DNA of 64,000 nt, taken from NCBI GenBank assembly GCA_028456385.1, contig JALNQF010000022.1, forward strand, positions 124,001 to 188,000, in the 5' to 3' direction. The stretch comes from Ophiosphaerella korrae. Its lineage: Eukaryota; Ascomycota; Dothideomycetes; Pleosporales; Phaeosphaeriaceae. Shown piece after piece: positions 1 through 10,401 of this stretch; within the stretch, counting starts at the first letter, position 1; each line of letters begins with the position of its first letter. The notes under the pieces are model-generated. The model saw only the letters and a program-made list of their open reading frames with translations, made no database searches and had not been told where the DNA came from. The position numbers were made by a program, and so were the translations under genes.

Positions 1-1167
1 ACTGTTCCTGGGGTATAGGTAGCACCTATGTGCCATCTAATATCCTATATTGTGATCGCGGTGCATCCACCGTATCCGGTTTTAGTTGTTATTTTCATGC
101 TTGCTGGGTTTGGTAATGGACTTGCTGATGCTGCATGGTAAGTCATCAGTGTCAAAGAAGACTCAGAGGAACATGGACTAACAGGTTTTTCATATTCAGG
201 AACGCTTGGATCGGCAATATGGCGAATCCAAACGAAGTACTAGGATTCTTGCACGCATTCTATGGTCTAGGCGCCGTGCTCTCGCCATTGATCGCCACGA
301 CAATGATTACCAAGGGGTCAAGGTTACCGTGGTATTACTTCTACTATGTCATGGTACGTCTGTGTATACTGCCCATGTCAAGCCACAAATCTGACAGCCA
401 TAGATTGCCATGGCCGTCATTGAGCTCATCACTGGATCAACCGCCTTCTGGCGTGAAACAGGTGCCGTTTTCCGTGCAGATAACCCCCGCACCATCACTA
501 CAAAAGACAACCGCATGAAACAGGCCCTTGTCCGACGCCCCCATGCGCGCGTCACATGGTTATGTTCCATCTTCCTTCTCGGCTACGTGGGCATCGAAGT
601 CGCACTCGGAGGCTGGATTGTCAAATTCATGCTTGAAGTAAGGAATGGGGAGGACTTCGCAAGCGGAATGACAGCAACCGGATTCTGGATGGGCATTACT
701 GTCGGCAGGATTATCCTCGGGTTCGTTACGCCCAAGCTAGGAGAGAAGTTGGCTATTGCTGCAAGTTCTCCTGTTTTTCAAGACCCCCTTTTTTTCCGAT
801 GACGAGTGACTAATATATGGCGTAGATCTACCTCCCCATCACTATGGGGCTCGAACTTATCTTCTGGCTCGTCCCCCAATTCTACGTCTCTGCCGTCGCC
901 GTCTCGCTCCAGGGATTCTTCCTTGGCCCACTGTTTCCTGCTGCTGTCGTCGTGGCCACGAAGCTTTTGCCGCGCCATCTGCACGTTAGCGCTATTGGCT
1001 TTGCGGCAGCGTTTGGCGGCTCGGGCGCTGCAATCTTTCCGTTTGCGGTTGGAGCAATTGCGCAGGCAAAGGGAGTGCAGGTACTGCAGCCGATTATTTT
1101 GGCGTTGTTGGGTGTGATTTTGGGGCTGTGGCTGTGTCTGCCGAGGATTCATAAGAAGGAAGAATGA
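1..1167 (+). CDS. MFS transporter, 3' part (5' end outside window)
   Basis: C-terminal part of a major facilitator superfamily transporter; it enters from the left edge, so the start is not visible. Exons read as 1-137, 200-353, 404-760 and 826-1167, joining in frame to a stop at 1165-1167. The protein shows repeated hydrophobic helices rich in Gly and small residues (for example the YGLGAVLSPLIA and GFWMGITVGRIILGF segments), a charged cytosolic loop in the middle (RADNPRTITTKDNRMKQA) and a short basic-acidic tail (RIHKKEE). The arrangement resembles the fungal fucose-permease/BSC6-like MFS group, but the substrate cannot be told. The third intron begins GCAAGT at 761, a GC-AG intron. It is followed convergently by the decayed oxidoreductase gene. 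Confidence 0.8.
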
Positions 1168-1411
1168 TCAGCTCTAGCGAACAGTGTTGGGCATTTGAAA
1201 CATTGAAAATTTCAGGAAAGAAATATGACGTCTACATGAGATTGATGGGGAAGGTAATCGTCCAACGATGGGCTTCTTGATTCTTGATTCTTGATATCTC
1301 CAACTTCAGTCTCATTGCCTTTTCAAGTATCTCGATCCTACTCTGAAACTATTACCGCTTTTCTCATCGCATTTTCCAACTCTCTAGCTTCAAAACTCCT
1401 TCACTACCTTC

Positions 1412-2317
1412 TCACCTGCTTCCTGCCCTAACTGTATTTCCAGCTCCCACCGCAATCGCTACTTGCTTCATCATAACCATCGTATCACCCGCCGCAAATA
1501 CACCTCGCACTGAAGTCTCATTAAACATGGGATTTACAATCTGGACATGTCCACCCATGGCCTCCTCCACCGTCTCAACACCAAGCTGCTCAATAAGATG
1601 CTGCCCCCGGTTCACCGTCGAAGGCTTATGCACCACAAACCCCAGCGTAACTGGACCCCCCCCCCCCCCCCCCCCCCCCCTGCTCAAACTCCAACGTAAC
1701 CCCCATCCTCATGTCCCGGCCCATTATCCACCATCCACACAATCCTTCGCTCGTCAAGCACCCCGCCAAACGCACCCGCAACTTTAAACGCCTTCTGAAT
1801 CGGCTCCGCACTTAACAGCGGCCCGTTAGAAAAGATGGTAACGCGTTTATCAAATGCAGTAGCCATCTGCACCATGTGCGCATACACCGGACTGTCAAAC
1901 GCCAGAATGCCAGTCAGCGAGCCACGCTGCTCATAGCCATCGTAGCCCAAACACTGATAAATACGCTGCGGCCGGTTGGTTCTCCGTGTAGCCCTTGATT
2001 CCCGGCAACACGTCCCTCGAGCCCATGGCTAGAATGGGTTTCCGCCCTTGGTACGCGGCGCCCTGGCTTATCGCGCGCCTTGAAGCCGGCGTAGCGCGAG
2101 GAGCTTTGGTCGCGAGCGGTTTGGCGGAGGAGTGGGGGGGGGAGGGGGGTTTTGGTGGTCGCGGGATGCGACGGTGTGCATGTGGGTGATGCCGGGGTTG
2201 CGGTATTCGCGTGAGTCGAAGACGAGGGCTGTGCTGCGGGTGTGGGCGAAGGCGAGCGCGGCCTGCCGGATCGGTGCCGATGATGAGGGCGTCCACGATT
2301 TGGGGGCGGATGCCCAT
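1412..2317 (-). pseudogene. Thioredoxin-reductase-like FAD oxidoreductase, frameshifted pseudogene
   Basis: Pieces of a pyridine-nucleotide disulfide oxidoreductase of the fungal thioredoxin-reductase-like group are readable on the minus strand, but in three alternating frames. Near 2290 a FAD-binding start (VDALIIGTDPAG) is followed in another frame by LAFAHTRSTALVFDSREYRN. Around 2050 YQGRKPILAMGSRDVLPGIKG appears, and after another shift QCLGYDGYEQRGSLTG. The second flavin motif GVFAAGDT lies at about 1480. The usual redox CxxC before the GYEQRG segment reads CLGY, so the second Cys is gone. A run of 25 C (G on the sense strand, 1656-1680) interrupts the NADPH domain. At least four frame changes mean this cannot make a full protein as sequenced. 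Homopolymer sequencing error could explain the poly-G shift but not the others. Confidence 0.75.
1656..1680. repeat. Poly-C/poly-G homopolymer, 25 nt
   Basis: Uninterrupted run of 25 C on the plus strand inside the 3' half of the oxidoreductase pseudogene; on the sense (minus) strand it is poly-G. The true length is uncertain because such runs are error-prone in sequencing. Confidence 0.9.
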
Positions 2318-3609
2318 GGTGGTGCGGAGTGGTGTGGAGTGGTGTGGCAGGGTGGAGATATGTGTATTTGTCTGGCGGCTTTTTGACCTCTTGGTCCAAT
2401 GTATCGAAAATAGAAGATAGGAGGGGGAGGTAAACAGCCAAAGTCCTTTTCGTCAAGAATAGAGTTCGAGTGTGTGTGGTCTTTGTGTGAATTGGTCGAC
2501 TGGCTTTGCTCTTTATGTGCAGCGTATTTGAGTACAACTCCGGACATTACGCTGCCCAAATCCGCTAGGAAGTCGCCATAGCCTCATCTTATTCTTCAAT
2601 TACTAACCTGCCACGCTGTATCTCTCCTGTGCTTTTGAGACGGTCATCTCCAATAGCTACGCAAAAGTTTCCGAAAGTCTCCAAAATCTCCAAAATCTCC
2701 AATACGTTTCTCAAACAGCATCTAGAATAGGGTTGTGGGGAAACAAAGTTGATTTTATGGTCCTTGTTCTCTGGTTTGAAGTTCTGTCAAATGTGTGGAG
2801 CTGAAATTGGAACAAACCTTGACGACAATCTTCGTTATCGATTCCGCTGCGCATATCTCAACGCGGTGCGAAGGCATAGATCATGTGCTGGAGAAAATCG
2901 CAAGTATTCATATGAGTTTCTTGGGTGTTTTCTTTGCTAGCATGGAATGTCGATTCTCGAAATGAAGTCGCGGATGTAGCCGAAGTCTATGCCTGAGCGA
3001 ACAGTGTCGACTAGAGGCTATGTATTGGCACTTGTATATTTTCTCGTATTACCGGCAATTATAGTAAAGAAATAACATTCATCGGCGCAAAGGTATCAAT
3101 CCTACACTACGCACTGTCTGGCAACCGCCGTCCGCCCTTCTCCCTACCCTACCACCAAAAACACATTCCCATACATCTCCAATAATCTCAAATGTTCAGA
3201 TTATTGACAAACTCTCCAAAAAGCTACCCACCGTCCGCGATAATCGATTCATGCTTGGTTTCCATTGTTTCGGCATTGTTCAGCACGAGGTTGATCTATT
3301 TATGCCACTCGTCGAATATGGCTCTCAGATTTGAGTCTCAATTATGCACGAACAATAGCCTTCATGGTAAATTTCCTAAAGTTCCATGCCCCTAAGGGGG
3401 ATGACTGAATAATTTTCTCTGCCGCCTAGACATGCACCACCACATCACAGGGTTGGAGAAAAGGAGGTTCTCAAAAGAGCGTGAAAACATTTCGATACAA
3501 CAACGCCTTTTTCGAACCCAACTTACTCACTAACTACGAACTTCAACGCCACACAAACTTTGACCCAAAGATTAAGATTAATAAATACCATTCCAAGCGC
3601 CATTTCTCA
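2318..3609. other. Intergenic, no gene recognised
   Basis: Upstream of the oxidoreductase pseudogene. Only short ORFs without recognisable similarity are present (for example 2749-2940). No RNA gene or repeat family was recognised, and sequence composition is ordinary. Confidence 0.5.
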
Positions 3610-3627
3610 CCCCCCCCCCCCCCCCCT
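3610..3627. repeat. Poly-C/poly-G homopolymer, 18 nt
   Basis: Run of 18 C on the plus strand, about 100 nt downstream of the stop of the small minus-strand gene at 3729-4112, so poly-G in that gene's sense direction. Confidence 0.9.
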
Positions 3628-3728
3628 ATCACATATTCATCCGCTGCATAGCATATGCCGCGCTTGGATACTCTCCAGCCTCCAACTCCCCTGCCCACAA
3701 GTTAGCGTTCCCATCGATACCTACTTGT

Positions 3729-4112
3729 TCACACAGCAAACATACGAGCAAACGTTTCGAATCTGTCCTTCAGACTACCAATGAGTTTGATCAACGCGCC
3801 CTCCTCGGAGTCAGCCTCAAATCTATCCACGAGTTGCCAATCCAAGTATGAACCTGTCACGGCAATGACGCGCAAGACGGTTGACGAACTGCTATCCCGA
3901 TATTTTATGGTCGGGCCGATTATGATGCGGATTTTGCGTCCGACGTATCTTGGGCCGTACACGGATTTGAGATAAACTGTTATTTTTGGTTAGAGGAAGT
4001 CGCCATGAGCGGATGGTGGGTACCTACTTTCTGCTTCCTGGATAATATTTTGGCGAATGGTTTGGAGGGCCAGGATCTGGCGAGTTTTCTCATACGTCTC
4101 TGGTGCTGGCAT
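3729..4112 (-). CDS. Small two-exon protein of unknown function (110 aa)
   Basis: I do not recognise the family. Exon 1 is 4112-4028 (starts MPAPETYEKTRQ) and exon 2 is 3976-3729, joined across a 51-nt intron with GTAGGT donor and AACAG acceptor; the join keeps one open frame of 110 codons plus stop. The product has an N-terminal amphipathic helix rich in Gln/Ile/Arg, then KSVYGPRYVGRKIRIIIGP, which looks like a beta-rich core, and a C-terminal helical part ending FARMFAV. There is no signal peptide or membrane segment. A TATATAAA element lies about 70-80 nt upstream of the start (near 4185-4192) and a clean splice pair is present, which argues for a real gene. Both exons are short and would be missed by ORF calling. 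Confidence 0.6.
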
Positions 4113-4183
4113 TGTTTCCTGGTGGTGGATGTGTGGTGTATGGAGTACTGCGGAATATACATCCATGGATGAGTCTGGATGGG

Positions 4184-4195
4184 GTTTATATAGAT
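4184..4195 (-). promoter_or_regulatory. TATA-like element of the small unknown gene
   Basis: On the minus strand the sequence reads TATATAAACC about 75 nt before the proposed ATG at 4112. Position and consensus fit a core promoter; no experimental support. Confidence 0.35.
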
Positions 4196-4604
4196 ACCAG
4201 TCAACATGCTTTGCTGCGTTACTGCTCAGTCACATGCCCGGGTATAGTTGTTATAGCTTGTTTGCTAGATAGCAAAGACTTCACTTCGCTAGACTATTAT
4301 CGCCGTAAGCTGTTGCGGTTACATGGGTCACAAACACCTGCGTTCATGGTCTGTTACCTGGCGCAAGTAAGGAGCTCGTATGAAGGGTCATCGGTTACTT
4401 GCATCAGTCTACTTCTCTATCAAGCGCAAAAATCGTATTAAGATGACCAAAGCCCCACTCACGCTATGACTTGTACTAGATCAGCATAGCAAGTCTCCAT
4501 CCGTACGTAAAACTTGCCTCCTCTTTTCACTACATCACATTTACACAACAAACCACCAATCAACATGCATTAAATGTTATATTCATTTTCATACTCATAC
4601 TCCA

Positions 4605-4628
4605 CCCCTCCCCTCCCCTTCCTTCCCC
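4605..4628 (-). other. G-quadruplex-type motif downstream of acl2
   Basis: On the minus strand (acl2 sense) four G4 tracts occur in 24 nt, separated by AAGGAA, A and A. It lies about 200 nt beyond the acl2 stop codon, so in or near its 3' UTR or terminator. Confidence 0.5.
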
Positions 4629-4821
4629 TCTCCTCCACCCATCCACCTGTCCGCAAAAGAAGATACAGACAGACGGATAGACAGACACCTCTGAGTCACC
4701 ACCGTCGCTAAAAAACATCATTCCATTCCATACCATACCATACCATACCATACACGCTATTTGTCTAGCCCTAATCATAACCCATCATTTCGCATTCAAG
4801 CACAAAACCTTGCTTGGCAAC

Positions 4822-6726
4822 TTAACCCGAGAACTCCTTAACGTCAGTGGTTTTGCCAGGGACAAGGGCGAGAGGCACGATGCCTGAGACGTGCATCTCG
4901 GGGCCAAAGACGTGCATGTTGAGGCCGAGTTCCTGGCCGACGTTTTTGATGTTCTTGAGGCCTTCTTGGTAGTTGGGGCCGGCACGGCGGATCCAGATTT
5001 GGACCTTGTGGTCGATGAGGATGGGGGCGACCTCGCGGAGGGCGCGGATGACACCCTTGAAAGTAGAAGCGACGTTGGTGAAGTTGGCAATGCCACCGCC
5101 GATGAAGAGGACTTTGCCCTCGGGGTGTTGGGGGGCGCGGAGCATGAGATCGAGGACGGTGCGGGCATAGTGGAAGGTTTGTGTCTCGGTTGGGGCACCT
5201 GAGTACTCACCGTAGTTGGCGAGCTCGCTGGCGAAACCGGCAGAAGCAATGGCATCGGCGTAGACGACGGATGCACCACCACCGGCGACGAGGGTCCAGA
5301 CGCGGCCGGTTGCGTTGAGGATGGTGAGCTTGAGTGAAGCACCAGTCTTGGCGTCCATCTCAGCAATGTAGGCCTCTTCCTTGCTCATCTCACGACCGTA
5401 AGGAGCAGGGAACTCCATAGGTGGGCCAACATCGATAGTAGTCTTGGCATCCTTGACAGGGGCAGTTGGTATTCCGAGAGCAGTTGCGCTGCGAGCAATA
5501 GCCCACTTGGCACCGCACTCGAACTCAGCAGTCTGATCAAGCTTGGCAGCGAGATCTAGGAAGTGAACTTCAGCCGAGGTGGCATCAGCATTTGGGATGA
5601 CAACGAGAGGGTTGATCTCGAGGTAACTACAGACAGATTAGAAGGGGTTGGCAGCGCGTATGGAGAGGAGCTCACGTGAACTGGCAGTCGACGTAGACGG
5701 CGTATAACCGTGAGATGAAGTCGACGAGGACATTGTGGACACCCTTGGGCACCTTGCTCAGGAGGGTAGAGGCGATCTCCTCGTTTGAGGGGTATTCCTT
5801 GAGGTCGACGGGAATGAGCAGCTTCTCAGCCTTCTCGTCGACATCACCAACATCGACACCGCCCTCGTGGGTGAAGAGGATCCAATCGCCCTAAATGGAA
5901 AGTTAGCCAAGCGATCGATCGGCAATGATTGGCACGACGGCCGGAGCATCGAAGAGCCGCAACACCACGGGCCAGGAAATTGACAGGGCGTAGCGTTGTG
6001 AGAGGACGGGGGATGGCTTGACATGTGAAAGTGGACGTGCACACAATAGAAACGTAGGTGCGCTACAGGAGTGGGCCGGAGTGTTTTCCCTTCGTCCGGC
6101 CGGGCGTGCAACAAAAAGCGAGCAGGCGCCCGTGTCTGGCAGCCAAGACACGACTTGCACCTCGCTGTTGTCTTTGGCAATGGGTGCGCAATGGGTGCGC
6201 AGTGGAAAAGGAGGACATGACAAGAGAGCAGGAGGAGGAAGAAGAAGAAGAGGAAGAGGAAAAAAAAAAGAAGAAGCTGGCATACCTCTCGCACCGAGTT
6301 GATGTTGATGTAGTATTCTGTGTCTTGGGGATGGGGCACAAAGGGCTCGACCAGGAAGGTCCTCAGCACGCCGTCGACCGTCTCGACCTTCTGGGGCTTT
6401 CCTGCCCTCGCCTCAATCCACTCCTTGGCCTCTGACCAGGGCTTGTTCAGAGCCAGCAGGCCGCTCTTGCCTCGGCGCTTGATCAATTGATCGGGCTTTG
6501 CAACGAACCTGGAGCCGGGCGCCAGCAGCCACGGGTACGTGACCTCGGCCTGGTCGAGCACACCGCGAACATCGGCATCGGCTGCGAAGTGCAGCTGGGC
6601 GAGCTTGGGCGGGGGGTTGTGTGTCGAAGAGGCGGGCAGCGGGGTGGGCTTGATGACGGGGGCGCGGGTGAGGTGGTAGTTGAGGATGGCCTTGCCGTCG
6701 GCCTCGAAGATGGATTTGGCAGACAT
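4822..6726 (-). CDS. acl2: ATP-citrate lyase subunit 2 (ATP-grasp / succinyl-CoA synthetase beta-like subunit)
   Basis: Smaller subunit of fungal ATP-citrate lyase, which converts citrate, CoA and ATP to acetyl-CoA and oxaloacetate in the cytosol for lipid and secondary metabolism. Exons 6726-6286, 5890-5676 and 5626-4822 join in frame to 486 aa, the normal fungal length. The N-terminal two thirds is an ATP-grasp/CoA-ligase beta domain: [15 protein letters not shown] (nucleotide binding) and [18 protein letters not shown] are visible. The C-terminal part is the citrate-binding domain with [12 protein letters not shown] and [20 protein letters not shown]. Intron 1 is 395 nt, long for this window and pyrimidine-rich on the sense strand; intron 2 is 49 nt. 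It is divergent from acl1 across a shared control region, which fits a need for equal amounts of both subunits. The start at 6726 gives the conserved [14 protein letters not shown]. Confidence 0.96.
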
Positions 6727-6903
6727 GGTGGGCAGGCTGGGGCGGGTGAGCGAGGGAGCGAGGGGGAGCGAGGGGTGGTGGGTGTGTGGGTGGCAGCAGA
6801 GGGTGGAGGATGGGGGATGGGGCAGAAAAGCAGCGGGGGCAAGGCACCTATATCTGGTTGGGGAGCAGAGAGTGGCTCGGGGTGCGTGGGCCGGCAGGAA
6901 CTG

Positions 6904-6951
6904 GTGCTGATTGCTGGGTGCTGATTGCTGGGTGCTGATTGCTGGGTGCTG
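6904..6951. repeat. 14-bp tandem repeat (about 3 copies)
   Basis: The unit TGCTGATTGCTGGG recurs three times head to tail upstream of acl2, within its promoter or 5' UTR. Confidence 0.8.
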
Positions 6952-7565
6952 AGAGTGGGAGCAGCGGTGTCGGTTGCTCCCTCTTTTTTTTCGACTCGCG
7001 TTGAGCAGACAGACGGGCGGCTTGAGCAGGCTTGGAGGGCGGGAACGCGCACACTAATGCCCGGCACAGGCCCCAGCACACGCCAGCGACACGGCTAGCC
7101 GGCCAGCCAGGAACACATCACCACCACGGGGAGCGCCGACCGTCTCGGAAGCCAGAGCAAAAGTCAGAGCAAAGCAGCAATTGCAGTTGTTGCACCCGGC
7201 ACGCTCCCAGCCCGGCTGCCAGCCCCCGCACGCTCTCCCGCGACGGCTCTGCGCCGACTCTTCCCCAGCCCCGGCACTCGCAGGCTGGAGTCGTTCGCAG
7301 GCCCACGGGTCTCCTCCCTCACCGCCCGTCGTTCCTGCCTAGCGCCGCGCTCGGTCTTTTCCCCAACAGCGCAAGATTTGAGTTCAACGCTGGCCAAAAG
7401 ACTCACCAGGGCCCAATTCTCCGGAAACACTCGCCAACACTCGCCAACATTCTTCTTCGCAACCTGCGCCTGTTTCATCGTAGCCTGCCCGACATAACTA
7501 CGGTAAGCTGACCCCTCCGTCTTTGCTCTCTCTCTGCTCCTGCTTGCTGTTGCTCTGTTACTCTA

Positions 7566-7636
7566 CTCTTGCTCTTGCTCTTGCTCTTGCTCTTGCTCTT
7601 GCTCTTGCTCTTGCTCTTGCTCTTGCTCCTGCTCCC

Positions 7637-7671
<35 letters not shown>

Positions 7672-7690
7672 CGCTCCTGCTTTTGCTTTT
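7566..7690. repeat. Hexanucleotide repeat array (CTCTTG)n followed by (CTCCTG)n
   Basis: About 20 head-to-tail hexamers upstream of acl1, first CTCTTG then CTCCTG/CTCCCG variants. Strictly pyrimidine-rich apart from one G per unit. It may lie in the 5' UTR or a 5'-UTR intron. Confidence 0.9.
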
Positions 7691-7914
7691 CTTTCACCTC
7701 TCCCTGTCCCGCCTGCCGCACCCCGGCGCCCAAGCTCAGCTCGCCTTTTTTTCCTTGTCAGTCGTGTCTCTCGTCTTGTCACTCACGTCAGCCATCACCA
7801 TTACCACCTAACTCCGTCCCCGCTTTCAACCCTTCAAACTCCGGGCTCGCCCGCTGACACCCCACATATAGATCTGATTACCGACCCCAAGCCTCTCCCC
7901 GTTGACCACCCACC

Positions 7915-10057
7915 ATGTCGTCCGCCGCACCACCCACGTCCAGCGAGGGCGGCCTCTCTGCCAACGACAACATTCGTCGCTTTGTAGCTCCCAGCCGCCC
8001 ATTGAGCCCCCCCGCCGCACACACTCTCTTCCATCCCAAGACACGATGCTTCGTCTAGTAAGCCCTTCTCCTCGCCAACCTCCCCCCCCAAAATGCACCC
8101 TAACGCCTTCTCAGTGGGCTGCAGCCCCGTGCCGTCCAGGGCATGCTCGACTTCGACTTCATCTGCAAGCGAAAACAGCCCTCGGTTGCCGGCATCATTT
8201 ACACATTCGGCGGCCAGTTCGTGAGCAAAATGTGCGTGCCAAGCACCACCTGCAGCTTCCAGGAACACGACTGACAGCAACACGCAGGTACTGGGGAACC
8301 AGCGAGACTCTGCTTCCCGTCTACCAGTCAGTGGACAAGGCCATTGCCAAGCACGCTGATGTCGACACTGTCGTCAACTTCGCTTCGTCGCGTTCCGTAT
8401 ACCAGTCCACCATGGAGCTGCTCGAATTCCCCCAGATCAAGTCCATTGCCATTATCGCTGAAGGTGTGCCCGAGCGAGTGAGTCCCTTGCTGTCATTTTA
8501 CGCCGAACATGGCCCTGACTGCTCTAGCGTGCCCGAGAAATCCTCCACGTCGCCCAGAAGAAGGGCGTCACCATCATCGGCCCCGCTACTGTCGGTGGCA
8601 TTAAGCCCGGCGCGTTCAAGATTGGAAACACTGGCGGCATGATGGACAACATTGTTGCCTCCAAGCTGTATCGCCCCGGTTCCGTCTCATACGTCTCCAA
8701 GTCTGGTGGTATGTCCAACGAGCTGAACAACATCATCGCAAACACCACAGACGGCGTGCTCGAGGGTGTTGCTATTGGTGGTGACAGGTACCCGGGTACC
8801 ACTTTCATCGACCACGTACTGCGATACCAGGCCGACCCCGATTGCAAGATCATTGTGCTGCTCGGTGAGGTCGGTGGTGTTGAGGAGTACCGTGTCATCG
8901 AGGCCGTCAAGTCTGGCCAGGTGAACAAGCCCATCGTTGCGTGGGCCATCGGCACTGTTGCCGGCATGTTGAAGACTGAGGTTCAATTCGGTCACGCTGG
9001 TTCGTTTGCCAACTCTCAGCTCGAGACCGCAGTGGTCAAGAACAACTCCATGAGGGGGGCTGGTATCTACGTACCAGAGACTTTTGAGGAGATGCCCGCC
9101 ACTCTCGCTCAAGTCTATGAGAAGCTTGTCAAGGACGGCACCATTTCGCCCAAGCCAGAGCCCGTTGTTCCTAAGATCCCGATTGACTACTCGTGGGCTC
9201 AGGAGCTTGGCCTCATCCGTAAGCCAGCTGCCTTCATCTCCACCATCTCCGACGATCGTGGCCAGGAGTTGTTGTATGCCGGTATGCCCATCTCAGATGT
9301 CTTCAGAGAGGAGATCGGTATTGGTGGTGTCATGTCTCTGCTTTGGTTCCGCCGCCGCCTGCCAAACTACGCCAGCCGCTTCCTCGAGATGGTGCTCATG
9401 TTGACTGCCGACCACGGCCCTGCCGTGTCCGGTGCCATGAACACCATTATTACCACCCGTGCTGGCAAGGATCTCATCAGCGCCTTAGTCTCTGGTCTCT
9501 TGACCATTGGTTCGCGCTTCGGTGGTGCTCTTGACGGTGCCGCCGAAGAGTTCAGCAAGGCTTTCGACAAGGGTCTCAGCCCTCGTGACTTTGTCGACAC
9601 CATGCGCAAGGAGAACAAGCTCATCCCCGGTATCGGACACAGGATCAAGTCCCGCAACAACCCCGATCTTCGTGTCGAGCTTGTCAAGGAGTACGTCAAG
9701 AAGAACTTCCCCAGCACCAAGCTGCTCGATTATGCCCTTGCTGTCGAGTCAGTGACGACATCAAAGAAGGACAACCTAATTCTCAATGTCGACGGCTGCA
9801 TTGCCGTGTGCTTTGTTGACCTTGTCCGCAACGGCGGTGCCTTCACCAATGAAGAAGCCGAGGACTACCTGAAGATGGGTGTGCTCAACGGTCTCTTCGT
9901 GCTCGGCCGTTCAATCGGTCTCATTGCCCATTTCCTCGACCAGAAGAGGCTGCGCACTGGCCTCTACCGACATCCTTGGGATGACATCACCTACCTCCTC
10001 CCCTCCCTCCAGGGCGGTGCACCCGGCGCCGAGGGTCGTGTTGAGGTTAGCTTGTAG
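7915..10057 (+). CDS. acl1: ATP-citrate lyase subunit 1 (succinyl-CoA synthetase alpha-like plus citrate-synthase-like subunit)
   Basis: Larger subunit of fungal ATP-citrate lyase. Exons 7915-8057, 8115-8231, 8288-8477 and 8528-10057 join in frame to 659 aa, matching the family. The N-terminal half is a CoA-binding/ligase alpha domain ([26 protein letters not shown]). The segment [12 protein letters not shown] carries the His that is phosphorylated in this enzyme family. The C-terminal third is citrate-synthase-like ([30 protein letters not shown]). Introns are 56, 56 and 50 nt. The start at 7915 sits in CACC-ATG context. Divergent pairing with acl2 is the arrangement known for ascomycetes such as Sordaria. 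Residue names are from family knowledge; the motifs themselves are seen. Confidence 0.96.
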
Positions 10058-10365
10058 ATTCCGAGTTATGGTTATGATTGAAGAAAGGAAAAGGTATATT
10101 CGGCTGGTCATTACGAATGAACAGACTGATGAGGCGTTTTGAGCGTGGTGGATTAGACAAAGTTCTTGCACAGACAGGGTTCATTGTAGCAACATCCGCT
10201 GGCTGTGGGCGGAGAATATAGTATTTTAATGTCATGTGAATAAGTATCATGCCTGGACTATGCGTGCTGCCGTTGTGTTTCTATTTCATAAAGAGTGTCG
10301 TCAAGTATATAACTACATAACATGGCTACAGCCGGGTATCAAGAGTGTATGAAGTAAACCATCAT

Positions 10366-10383
10366 CCCCCCCCCCCCCCCCCC
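10366..10383. repeat. Poly-C/poly-G homopolymer, 18 nt
   Basis: Run of 18 C on the plus strand, starting 19 nt beyond the stop codon of the phosphatase-like gene; poly-G in that gene's sense direction. Confidence 0.9.
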
Positions 10384-10401
10384 TCATCCATTCCACACAA
10401 C

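Larger units (their letters stand above)
6727..7914. promoter_or_regulatory. Shared divergent control region of acl2 and acl1
   Basis: 1.19 kb between the two start codons, the only space for both promoters and 5' UTRs. It contains a 14-bp tandem repeat near the acl2 side (6904-6951), a long CTCTTG/CTCCTG hexamer array near the acl1 side (7566-7690) and GC-rich stretches. A GTAAGC at 7504 and a TATAG at about 7865-7869 could bound a 5'-UTR intron of acl1; this is not proven. I did not recognise a specific transcription-factor site. Confidence 0.7.

Noticed and set aside
7523..7987. 154-codon ORF encoding an alternating Ala-Leu / Ala-Pro repeat
   Set aside because: Translation of the CTCTTG/CTCCTG microsatellite upstream of acl1; it overlaps the true acl1 start in another frame.
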